A DNA stretch of 64,000 bases from Rhinopomastus cyanomelas. Its lineage: Eukaryota > Chordata > Aves > Bucerotiformes > Rhinopomastidae. Location: NCBI GenBank assembly GCA_013400115.1, contig VXBP01004020.1, positions 165,097 through 229,096 of the forward strand, read 5' to 3'. Made by a program: the position numbers and the translations under genes. The notes beneath the pieces are model-generated. The model did not search any database, was not told where the DNA came from, and saw only the letters and a list, made by a program, of their open reading frames with translations. Below are positions 40,001 to 52,000 of this stretch, piece after piece. The stretch's first letter is position 1, and each line of letters opens with the position of its first letter.

Positions 40001-43000
40001 AACTTCTTGAAAGCCAAGGATAGGGTTTTGTGTCGGGAAAGGGAGGGAATGTGGAGGGGTGGCTTTGGTTTCTGAGTGTGTAATTGCTGCATTATTGGCT
40101 GGTTTTGTCTGTGTGCTCTGCTCTGAATGACCTTTGGAGTGTAGGGCTGGAGTCGGAACAGCATCTGTGTCATCACAACACAGTTCTACTTCCCTCTATG
40201 AGCAGACCAAATGCAAGTCTTTCTGAGCAAAATTTGATTTGGTGTTGCTTAGTGGACTGTCTCCCAAGCTATTTATTGGTTTCACCAACACAGTAAATTG
40301 TCTCAAATCTCCTAAAGTAGTACTTACAGAGATTTCTATGGCTGATTAATCACAACAGTTTGCTAGATAAGAATAAAGACAAATGATTATTTAAACCTGC
40401 TTATGTACCATGACTGTTTCTTCCTTGATTGTGGTAGAGTGCCAGCTGATGAAGACAGAACGACCTAAACCAAACACATTTATCATTAGATGCCTCCAGT
40501 GGACCACAGTAATTGAAAGAACATTTCATGTGGAGACTCCAGAGGAGCGGTATGTTTCATTCATATTTAATACATAAACTACTTGCAAAAGCAGATGTAA
40601 GTGTTCAACATTAATAGTGAGCCCTTTGCTGAAGCTCTTATTTATCAGGTGATGTACATCTAGGCTAAGAAGCAACATTTTTGAGTGTTTCAGTTTTAGT
40701 GTGTGTGCTCCAGTATAAAAGGCACTGTAGAGGGGGTTTCAGAGGGTGCGTTTTGAGTAGTGTTTGTAAATGAAACTTTGCTAGGTTGGGTATCCAGAAC
40801 ACAAGGGTGCAGTTGTGTACCAGCACACAGGTAGTTATTTCTGGAAACTCGAGGTTCGTTTCTCACTGGAAATGTGGTGTGTGAGGGTTTCTGAAAGGAA
40901 GAGCACAAGTGAAACAGAGATTCAGGTAAAGTTGAGTTGTATTAAAATACTGACCTTTTAAAGTCTTTCCGGACACCTTTTTTTAAAAGAAGAAAGTTGT
41001 GTCATTGCTGATTGCTGAAGTTTTATGCAAATTAGATCATAAAAGTGATAGTTATCTGCTACAGGTGCAGATTTCTGTTTCAGCTGTTAAGAAGCAAAGC
41101 TAAGAGCATGCATCCTGTGCTCTCATCATTACAGAATTGATCTCTTACCTCCTGAGAGAAGAGTTTTCCAGCACAGCCATTCTGCAACTACGGAGTATTT
41201 AAATATTTACTTGCTCTTTAGGAACTAAACTTAAATTATTCCAGTATGATTGTGCTGGGGAAAGGGATATTTTAAAACCCTTGTCCCCTCTAGATATGAT
41301 ACTGCAACATGTTTATTTTTAAGATCAGAAAATTCTACCTAATAGCCTTGGCTTTTTTCTTTCAAAGCCTTCACATATGCTTATTTAATGAAGCTCTTGT
41401 TTATTACTTTTAATTCTGTTACAATGATCAGAAGTTAAAATCAAATTAAAAGTAAAGAAAAAGAAACTGGTCTTTGTTTCTTTTACTAGCTTTGTGGTCA
41501 GTGACCCTAAAGGGAGTGAATAATAGTTTTCACTTGGGGGAGGATTATATTTCAGTCTTATTTTGTTGCCTTGTAGCCAGTTAAGTCAGCTTTGTGATAC
41601 TTCAGGGCTCTGAGTGTTAGTTGCCTCTGTTGTGTACACTTGAAACATGAAAGTTGAGGGTGAAATTTTGGTCTTTCTCAAATCAAAGATACTTAAGGAA
41701 GGCTGAGATCTTCACCATGTCAGAAACAAATCTTAAAAAGAGCTGTGACGTAGATAAAATGTATATGTCTTTAGTATTCTCCCTCCCTTTAAAATGAACA
41801 TTCGTTTTTGTAACAGATAAAAATACAGACAAAAAAGTTATCTTTGTACTTTTCTGAATATGAAAAACGGCTAGTAAATTTGGGAATGTGTTTGTGATAG
41901 TGAATGAAGTTATCTGTTCTGGGAGAATGTTCAGAAGGCTTAACATTACTTTTCTGCCCCTGACAGCGCTGGATAGAGTCACAGAATCACAGAATGGTTT
42001 AAGTTAGAAGGGACCTTTGAGATCATCTAATTTGAACCCCCCCCTGCGTTAGGCAGGGGCACCTCTCACTAGACTGGGTTGCCCAGAGTCCCATCCAACC
42101 TGGCCTTGAACACTTTCAGGAAGAGGGCATCCACAACCTCCCTAGGCAGCCTGTTCCAGTGCCTCACAACCCTTACAGGAAGGATTTTCTTCTTAAGATC
42201 CAATCTAAATCTTCCCTCTTTTAGCCTTAAACCATTCCCCCTTGTCCTTTCACAAGGGTCTGTGATAAAAGGTCCCTTTCCAGCTTTCCTGTAGCCTCCT
42301 TCAGGTGCTGGAAGGACCCTTCTCTGCCAGTGCTGTAACCCTGTTGTAGAAGGCCACCAGGTTTGTCAGGCGCATCTACCCTTAGTGAAGCTGTGTTGGC
42401 CGTCACCAACCACCTTGTTTTTCATGTGCCTCAGCATGGTTTCCCAGAGGATCTGCTCCATGATCTTGCGAGGCACAGAGGTGAGACTGACTGGCCTGTA
42501 GTCCCCAGGTCCTTTTTTTTCCCCCTAGCAGTTTCATCCACTAGTGCCCTTGGGAGCCATGGGTGTATCCTGTCAGATCCCGTGGGCTTGTGAACCTTCA
42601 GGTTCTCTATATAGTCATGAACCTGATCTGCCCTACCATGGGTGGTGCTTCTTTCTCCCAGTCCCAGTGTTAGACACCAGAGAAGAAGTGGTCTCTATGG
42701 GAGTCACAGCGGGTCAGTTTTAGAGCACCTGTTGCTGAAACAGCTGTGGTAACTTCATCATACCCAAGACCTGTACCTAAGATAAAGTGCCTTTGCTCCT
42801 GCTGGCATTCTGCTAAAATTTATACAGCAATTGTACTTCTGTCACCTTCTTTATGACAAAGGAATAACCTAAGTATCCTGGACTTTGAATACCTTTTCCT
42901 AGAAGACCCCTTGCCATTAAAACCAGAGAGGTGTGTGTGAAGAGGTAGCATAGTGCCCCCAGCAGTTGGATCTATGTGTCAGTGCACTGTAGAAATGAAG

Positions 43001-46000
43001 AAGCTGCATTTATTTGCTTTCTGCTGTGCTGAGAGCCATTTTCTCTTTGATTTGGCAAGTTTGGTTTTGTTATGTAAATCTCTGTATCACCAGATCATAT
43101 CTTGAGCTGCTGAATGAATGCCTGTTAGAAACACTGTTGTATGAAAAGCCTTATATTCTATCCAGACTGGGAGGACTTCAGTTGTCTCTTGTTTCTAGTG
43201 TTATTAGTAAAGATGTATGTAAAAAGTGCTCGTAAAAATGAATTTTTACAGTGCTCGAAACTGAACATAATTCATTGTATGCTGCATTGATTCATCAGAG
43301 AGCATTGGTTGCTCTGTATTCTTCTTAAATCACAAGTAATGAATGTCTTTGCCTATATTTTGCCAGGGAAGAATGGACAAAAGCCATCCAAACAGTAGCA
43401 GACAGCCTCAAGAAGCAAGAGGAAGAGATGATGGATTTTAGATCTGGCTCTCCCAGTGATAATTCAGGTGCTGAAGAAATGGAAGTTTCTATGACAAAGC
43501 CAAAACACAAAGTGGTAAGTGAGCACAGCAGGCATAACAGTATTTTTTAGATCTAGACAAGAAATAGCTGTCAAGACACATCTAGTTCCATTCCCATAAC
43601 AATTACATGGTTGTAGATGCACTTCCTGGAGGGAACAGTTGTCTGAGCTAAGCAGGTGCCAGGCAGAACCGGTCTGGGTCCACCAAAGTTCAGTTGTCCT
43701 TTCTGGATGGCTTTCAAGGCTGGCTCAGGTCTGGGTTTGGTTTGCCTATTTTCCTGTGGTACAGAGCCTGAAATCATAGCTCCTGCTAGACCATGTGCCT
43801 GTGCAAACTCTTTGCAGGCTGGTGCAAAGACATTCCAATGGATTTGCAGATTTTAGGGTGGGCCCAGTGGATTTAATTGCTCCCACTTAAGGATTTAAGC
43901 TAACTCTCAGACAGCTCCTGCTGGGTCTCTCCATAATGTTCCTAGAGTTTGGGTGTTTGCGCTGAGCACAACATTGTCTGAAGGCATAGGGCCAGCTCAG
44001 CAATGACATTCAAAGAAAGGAGTATGTGCTAGAGAAGATCTTTGCCCTTTGGAACCTCTTTAGGTATCACTCACCAGCCTCCCTTCACTTCTTTATTTGT
44101 TGTCCCCCATTTGGGTTTCCATTTCCCAAAGTATTCTCACCTGCTCTTTTAAGAAAAACTTGGTAGAACCTTCTCCCATGTGAGTACAATGCCTGTGGAT
44201 TGTACCAAGGCATTTTTTGTGTCCTAACCTTACTGAAGTTTTCTTCAGTTTTGGCAAAACCAGTGAAATTTTTAAAGAAAAAAGGTAGCAACCCACCAGT
44301 ATCATCACTGGGTGTGTGTGGTAGCCTTATACCATGCCGGTGTTTTTAGGCTGATGGGGGTGGCTACTTGCATGTTGTTTTGAACTGTAGGTGCCATTGG
44401 GCTTTTGTATCCCTGACTGGACACCACTCTTGCTGAACAGTTCTTCATAAAAATGCAAGAACCAACTCGTTGGTCAGATGTACCCATTCTGAGACAGTGT
44501 CTCCCTCTGAACATGTTAGTGAGGAAAACCAAAATGACTGCTGGATTCCTGGCATCAGCTATATTGAACAAGTAGCACAAAGTCTCCTCAGCCAGCTCTA
44601 GGGAAGAATAGGAGGAAGTTTGAAATTGGGAACATCTTAAGGTTTTTCTCTGACTGAGAAAAAACTTGTTAGTTTTACTGGTGCCTGTTGTCATTGATAA
44701 TGACAGTATAGAGACTGTCATCAGCCTCCAACAGATACTGATTTCCCCCAACATTTTTCCTAATGATGAAACAAACAAGAGTGAATGGCTTGGCTGTGAG
44801 GCAGTTGTTTTGTCTGAGGGTTTTGGTGCTGTTCAGTGAAGCATAGGAAAGCTGGTCTTGTAGAGAGTTTGAAACGTCAGAAGAAAGATGTGGGTTTAAT
44901 TCCTGGAATAAGAGCAGTATGTACCTTTTAGTGAATGTCTGCACTGATAAAGTGGTTAAAAAGTCTGTAGATTAATGGTAGTATGTCCAATGGTATTTGC
45001 ACAGTTGGGTGTTGAGTTGCATGAAAGAGCATCCTGCTAATTGAAAGCTTATGGTTTACCCTGCGTAGTTAGTTTGATCATCTTTGGGAGTGCACAGGTA
45101 TTCATGTTATGGAGGAGTCATTTCTGTTTCTGAACCTTGAATCTCTATCATTAACAGACCATGAATGAGTTTGAATACCTTAAACTACTGGGAAAAGGCA
45201 CTTTTGGAAAAGTCATTTTGGTTAAAGAAAAGGCAACTGGACGGTATTATGCTATGAAAATTCTGAAGAAGGAAGTTATTGTAGCAAAAGTGAGTAGCTG
45301 GATACTGGTTCAGCCTTGATATAGCCCTTGGGAAAGTCACGCCAAGGGTTCTCTGAGCACTTGTAAGCAAGTGCACTGTTAGTATTTGAAGTGGACCCTT
45401 TTGCTGATTTCCTTTTGCTTGTGTTTCAGGATGAAGTAGCGCACACGCTGACAGAAAACCGTGTGTTACAGAACTCGCGGCATCCCTTCCTAACTGTAAG
45501 CATTTCTGCCTGTGTGGAGTGTAACCTAACATCATGACAACTAAGACTACTTCATAATACAAGTGAAATCTGTGCCTTTGGAGTGGCTGTGTATTTTTAT
45601 ACTCTTCCAATTTTGAGAAGCGCACATTAAAATGTTTTTTTAAAGCCTTTTGGTTCTTGCAGAGCAGGTCCTCGCTACCTCTTGTGTTTCAGGGTGTGGT
45701 TTGACTTTACGGCTCACCCATTTAATGGCTTTCTATCTCTGAGAGATGTCTGCTTTCCTTATTCTCCAAGTGCTTGGTCTCCTCTTTGTAGTGAAGATCA
45801 GAGTGACCCTGATCTTGTGACAACCAAGTTCAAGAAGATACAGTTTGGGAAAAACCCTTTAATTTTGCTCTTTGTTGCTTTTCTAAGTTCCCAGAAGCAA
45901 GCCAGTAGGGAATTAGAGCACTGGTAATAACAATCAAGGAGTGGTGGTGAGAGATGTGGAATGGGACAAGGAAGGAGAGCACTGTGCTTTTATCTGTTAC

Positions 46001-49000
46001 TTTCCTTTTGGATTGGTTTAGCTGTAAAATCAAACCACACTCTCAATTTAGACATCCAGCACCAGCAGGCTCGGTGACTTGAGTTCAGATACGTAAGTTG
46101 CACCTCAAGGTTTTGTTTCTAGTATCTATTACAGGTTAGCTCTGAATTGTTTCCAACTGCTTAAACCCTGTGTAGGATCCTGGTTGTTTCCTTTCTCCAG
46201 ATACACAAGGGCTTAGCTGGAATGTAGACCTTTTTAAGTGTGGCCTCTGGAAGTAAATATTGGCTGTATTTGCTGTAATCAGTAAATGTTTGTTGACATG
46301 TCTAAAACCCAACCCTCCCTTTCTCTGCAAAAATATGACTGGTTTAAAAAGGCCACCACCAGTAAGAAAGAAATTATATCACACACAGTATTTTCATTTG
46401 TGTTTTCATAAACCCAAATAGCCAAAATAAAGGTTGTCTTGAGAAGTCAGCTATGAGTCTGAGTTATGACCAGAAAATTTAAGACTGTGGCAAACAAGCT
46501 GATGTTACTGTTGGTGCAGGAGTACACATGATGCGACTTCCTCATACCCTGTGTCCTGTCTGTTTTAGTGAATTGATATAGACAGCATTGCCCAATCCTG
46601 TGGCAGGCTATCAGTGGGGAGCAGTTGCAGACAGCAGGGCAGAGACCAGGGGGCTTGTGTGTGTAAATATATATTTATGAGTTTCATATAGTGGGCTCAT
46701 AGCTAGTGCAACAGAACCTTGTGCTCTAGGGTTTTATTGTGGCCACATCTCTGTGAGCTGAAACTGTGAGAGCTTGTGGCCTGGGGAAGAAACTTCAGAC
46801 CCGGTCATGTTTGGTATCACTGTTAGTGGGCCAGGACTTTGTTTGATGATAGCTTCAGCAAGGGATTGTTTTATGTTTTAATAAATGAAATAAGTTGGTG
46901 GTGGATCAGTCCTAAACTCTAACAGGAAAGCGTAAGTATAATCTAAGTTCTAAGGGCAAAATGTCCATGAAAATAGAAAAATGCACATCTGCCTGTGTTT
47001 CTGAAAATCTATTCAAATGCTTTTATAACTGTCAGTTTAATCTAGCCTTTGGTTTTAATCTGTTTCAGGCTTTAAAATATTCCTTTCAGACGCATGATCG
47101 CTTGTGTTTTGTTATGGAGTATGCTAATGGAGGGGAGGTAAGGAAAATGCAATAATGTTTAATACTTCAGGATTTTCCTGTGCTGCTACCAATTCCGCTT
47201 GATGTTGTTCATTTAAGTTCCGTGTTTGCAATTCTAATTAGTCCAGGTTGTACCAGTTAAACAGAGACGTTTGCGGGTTTAACAAATATTAAGAATTAAG
47301 ACTCTTAATTTTCTTGACTCCATTTTTAGAGAAGAGATTTTGGGTGTAGGTTCATGTTCTCCATGTAATCAGACAGTAATTCAAAAAGGAAGGTGGCTTT
47401 CCGCTTGTGTTCTGACGACTTTTAACATTTTTAATGAATGTTGTGTGTTACGTTGGAGGCAGGACTAGGAAAAGCAATTGACTGTTAGTCAAGAAGGAAA
47501 AGTTGAGTATTAGCATGCATTAAGCTGTAGGTTTAATACATAAATGTAGTGCAATGAAAAAGACTTTTTATAATTTTCTGTGCATACAAGAATGTGTAGC
47601 ACACACTGGTGTGGATCTGTCAGAATGAAGTATAATTGTCTATGATGCTTTTAAAGACATTGGGGAAGACATCTGGATGGGATTTCCTCTTAGGTAATAC
47701 TGCATGCCACGCAGGATGGCCTGCAAAGCACAAGACACGTAACTCAGAAGTGTGTAATCTACAGGTACCAAATTACTGTTTTTGTAGTTGTTTTTTTTTG
47801 GTAACAAATTATTGTTCTTGTAGTTGTTTTTTCATCTGTCAAGAGAACGTGTCTTTTCTGAAGACCGGGCTCGGTTTTATGGCGCTGAGATTGTTTCAGC
47901 ACTGGATTACCTGCATTCAGAGAAGAATGTGGTTTATCGAGATTTGAAGGTATGTAGAAAAATCTCAGAGTCTTTTGGGGACTGGGCTTTTTAATTGTAG
48001 TCATGAAAGCAGATGAGCCTGAATATATCAAAAGCTTTCCTGACTGAACTTTCACATGTAACAGTTAGTGCAGCAGTTGGACTTGACTATGCAGGATGTC
48101 TAAACACTTCTGTAGTCTAAACACTTCTATAGTTGTGTAATGTGTTTGTCAGGACTCTGGCAGCATTCTGCAGAATATGAAGGGGTACTGACCTACTTGG
48201 GTTGCATTTTCACATGCCTGCATATGGTCTGAGAGAAACTGCCACTGCTTCTGCGTGGTGGAAATAATCCCATGTACTTCATCCCACATTTTATCAGACA
48301 GATGCAAATTCATACAGTGTAGGTGCTGCACTTCCTTGCAATGTGTGGTACAGCACTACCTTTAGTTTCTGCTTGCAATTAGAAAACTGGGTAAGCTTCA
48401 AGTTGCTTATTTGGTGAGCACAGAAGGGGGGAGAAAAAAAACAAACCCCAAACAAGAAATATCAGGGCAAGCAAACCTGGAGAAATCTTGAGGAGAATAC
48501 AACAGTGTTTGTGGGGTTTTTTGGTTCCTGAAATGTTTTCAGGAGAGGATGAGGGGTTACTAGTAGTGCATTTAGGAACAATCTAAAATGAAGCATGCAG
48601 TGTGATGTTTGTGGCCTATGTCATAGAATCATAGAATCACTACGGATTGGAAGGGACCTCGAAAGATCATCTAGTCCAATCCGCCTGCAACAGCAGGATC
48701 ACCTAAACCAAGTCACACAGGAACTCATCCAGTCAGGATTTTGTCTCCTGTATCACCAGAATCTATTTCAAAGTGTGCTGTATTTCATACACATTGGAAA
48801 TTGTCCTAAAATCTGGATGTATCTCTCAAAAAATTAGCGGCACAGGCCAGGGTACGACATCCTGACTGAATGTATAAATATTTCTCATGTAAAGAGTCTT
48901 GCTGGAAGCGAGTCCTTAGGCTTGCCTTTTGATTTCTCTTTCAGTTGTTATCTTATATAGGTACAGAGTATTTCATAAAATCAGAGTAAAAGCAGAAATG

Positions 49001-52000
49001 AAATTGTGTAAGAGGAATTCTTAATATATTTTTTTAAAGAACTGGTGTTCTCCTAGTGATATTATAGAAGCATAAATATGTATATGTTGTAATACATAGC
49101 ATGTGCATTCTTTCTGTATATATGATCTGTTACCCAAAGACTGCAAATTAGTTACCTAACGTTCCCTAGAGATCTAAGGAAAGTGATAAAACCATATAAT
49201 TACATCGTACATGGTTTGCAGCTACTATGGTTCTGAGTGAGAATGAGAGAGAAGACTGATCTGCAGAAGTTGATGTCTTTCATTGACTGGCTCAGGAGTA
49301 GTGTATGTTACACATTGTCTTTGCTTTGAATTTTCTTCTCAGCTGGAAAATCTTATGCTCGATAAAGATGGGCACATAAAAATAACAGACTTTGGGCTGT
49401 GTAAAGAAGGTATCAAGGATGGAGCAACAATGAAGACTTTCTGTGGCACTCCAGAGTACCTTGCACCAGAGGTATGCTTATGCTGGCCACTCTTCTAAGT
49501 TATCTTCTTAAATGCCTTCCATGATAGCACTAGTGATACCAAATAGATCCTGTGCCAGAACATGTTCATGCAGTGACTGCTGTTACATAACGCACACACA
49601 GAGAATCTTTTATTAATCATTTTCTGGGATATATCTTCAGCATAACAATCTGTGTTCATTTTCAGGCAGGATGGTATTTTCCTTTCACTTCAGGGAGTAT
49701 TTACAGTGTACTGGAGCAATGTTTGTGTCTTGTGTCAGCAATCTAATTTTAAGAAAATCCTTTCAGATAACTTCAAATGCTCTGTGCTGGATTTGTGACT
49801 GTTTTGTAGTTTGCAGTTGTTGAAAGCTATTTACAGGATTTTGCTTAAGAAGTACAAGCATTGTCCAATTCTTTTATTCCTCCAATATTTAAGAATAGTA
49901 ATACTTTTTTTACTCATTTTAAGTGTAAAATGCGTCTTTCATCCTGGAAGTACTTCGAGACGTGTGCACCACAGGTGGAGTTATAGCTGTAAGTTAGTGT
50001 TGGCTAGACCAAATGTGAAATGATGTGACAGAGGATGTATAGATCCCTGGTATGATGCGGACAGATGCTAGTTTGGTCGCCCACGCTCTGAGCTGCCTGG
50101 AAGCAGACTTGCTCTGTGCAGGGCATGGAAGCACGGTGTGCCTCGCGGAAGGGCAGGTCACCTTGCAGCAGTGCTTTCCTACCCGGGATGTTAAGACATC
50201 TCTCTGGCTCGGAGCACAGGCAGAAGCAAGACTTGGGCTGCTGGCACAGCTGGAGTGTAGCCTTTATTTAACGTGGGCATTGCAAAACTTTGTCAAGCTG
50301 AAGTATGCAGAAGTACAAAGTATGAAAAACCAAAGTGGAGGAGGAGTATATCTGCTGAGAGATGATGCCTTTGCTTATTGGTGCTTTTGTGCTCTCCGCT
50401 TGCATAGCGGTGGCAGCATTCTCTGCTCTTGTTTGGTGGCTTGTTGGTTTTTGGGTTCTTTCTGACCCCCAGCTGCTTTCGAGGGTCTGCATTCTCTTTG
50501 TACTAATGCAGAAAGTGGGCACCTGTCAAAGTGGCTTGCAGGAAGGAGGTGGAGCCAGTCTCTTAATAGCTACCAGCTCTCCTTGGATCATCAGAAGTCT
50601 TCACTTAAGCTAAATTGGGGTCCATGCACCACAATTTGAGATTTACTGATGCAGAGTAATCAGCAGCAGGACCGAATGTTTATTATTCATAAGCATGATT
50701 TTTATTTAGCTTCCCCCTTCAAATCAACAGCCAAAGTTCAATTTCTCATTGAGGGTTTTATGAAGAGACTAAAAATAGTTATTGTTTTGGGTTTAGTTTT
50801 TGCTAGCCTGGAATGTGGGGATTCCCTGTGCAGGTGTTGTGTTGTTCTTTCTGTTATATGATTTGCTGTTATTTTTCTTTTTTAATATTTATAGCGAGTT
50901 GGCTCATCTAACATTTTGAGTGAACCAGCTTTCTCCCTTACTTGCACATCTCATCCATGACTTAGTGTTAAATCTGGAGGGTTTTGTCACCTGGTTGATA
51001 GCAAGAAAAAAATCTGGAAATTGTGCATGAGCGATATTCTGTGTGTTTAAGGTCAAACATCCTTCAAAAAAAAGCGTCCCGATCTTCTTGCCTGCATTTG
51101 TAACCTGAATCTGACACAGTGGTCTGTTTGTTCAGTTGTTGCATCGTTGTTTTTATGTTCATGCTGGAATCTCATGCATGGATGACAGTGACTGAACCAT
51201 GTCAACTTTGATGTGTCAAATGTCTCGATGGCTATGATGTTTACAGCTGTTCAGCCTTTTCTTTCAAGTTCCATCTCACAGGAGTCTGGAGCTGCTCGTT
51301 AGGAAATTATGAACCTTTAGGTGAAGTGACCTTGTTACTTTACTATCCCCCAGCTATCCTGCACATTGCAGTAAATCATGGATGAGTGCAATGCCTTTTT
51401 GGTTGTGGTCTATTTTTGATGCTAATACCATCTCTCTGTTTTGCACAATCGCTAGTTGAAGCTTGTTGTGATAAGGACTTTGAAGAAAACAGTATGTAGT
51501 AGTCTGTTTAGGATTAATGGAGGTGAAAGGAAAAGTTGTAGTTAGTAATTGGATTGTAATACGGAGTATTCATACCCTTGCTGAAGTTACGTTTAAAGTA
51601 CTGGCTGCATTTCCAAGGCTCCCGTACCATTTGTTACTTATGCAGCACAGGCCTTTGTAACTTGGTTTTTCCTTCAGTCTCATGCAGCATTTTAAAAAAT
51701 AAAACCAAATCAGATTCCCCATGACTGTTTTATTTTAGGTAACCCAAGTGCAGGCGAGTGTGAACAGGAAACACGTATTGAGCGGGCCGGCTCAGAAAGC
51801 GTTCGCTGCATTGTCACACAATATCTTCAGTGAGCTGAGGGGCTGCGATGCCTTGGGAAGGACGGGACTGACTCCTGGAATCCTGTCCGGCCTGCAGCTG
51901 TGTCAGCCGTATACATGTACAGGGCAGCTGCACAGCCAGCTGTCGTTTGGTGTGAATCATACGGCAGGAGATGCTGTAAATAGACCAGTGTGGGGTAATC

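Larger units (their letters stand above)
40550..43366 (+). other. AKT1: AKT1 intron 3 (2.8 kb)
   Basis: Donor gtatgt, acceptor tgccag ending at 43366. The middle holds an internally deleted minus-strand CR1 copy (41974-42690). A small hairpin with 8-bp flanking direct repeats lies at 43225-43257. The rest is AT-leaning DNA without recognisable features. Confidence 0.93.
47950..49342 (+). other. AKT1: AKT1 intron 8 (1.4 kb)
   Basis: Donor gtatgt, acceptor ttctcag ending at 49342. Contains a 17-bp tandem repeat (48099-48132) and a young-looking minus-strand CR1 3' end (48621-48745). Confidence 0.93.

Noticed and set aside
44305..44778. 157-codon open reading frame on the minus strand in intron 4
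   Set aside because: No family resemblance and no coding neighbours; possible transposon origin could not be supported.
45185..45625. 146-codon minus-strand open reading frame
   Set aside because: Antisense shadow of AKT1 exons 5 and 6.
46961..47155. Plus-strand open reading frame of 64 codons
   Set aside because: It is AKT1 exon 7 with intron sequence on both sides; the real exon is 47069-47137.
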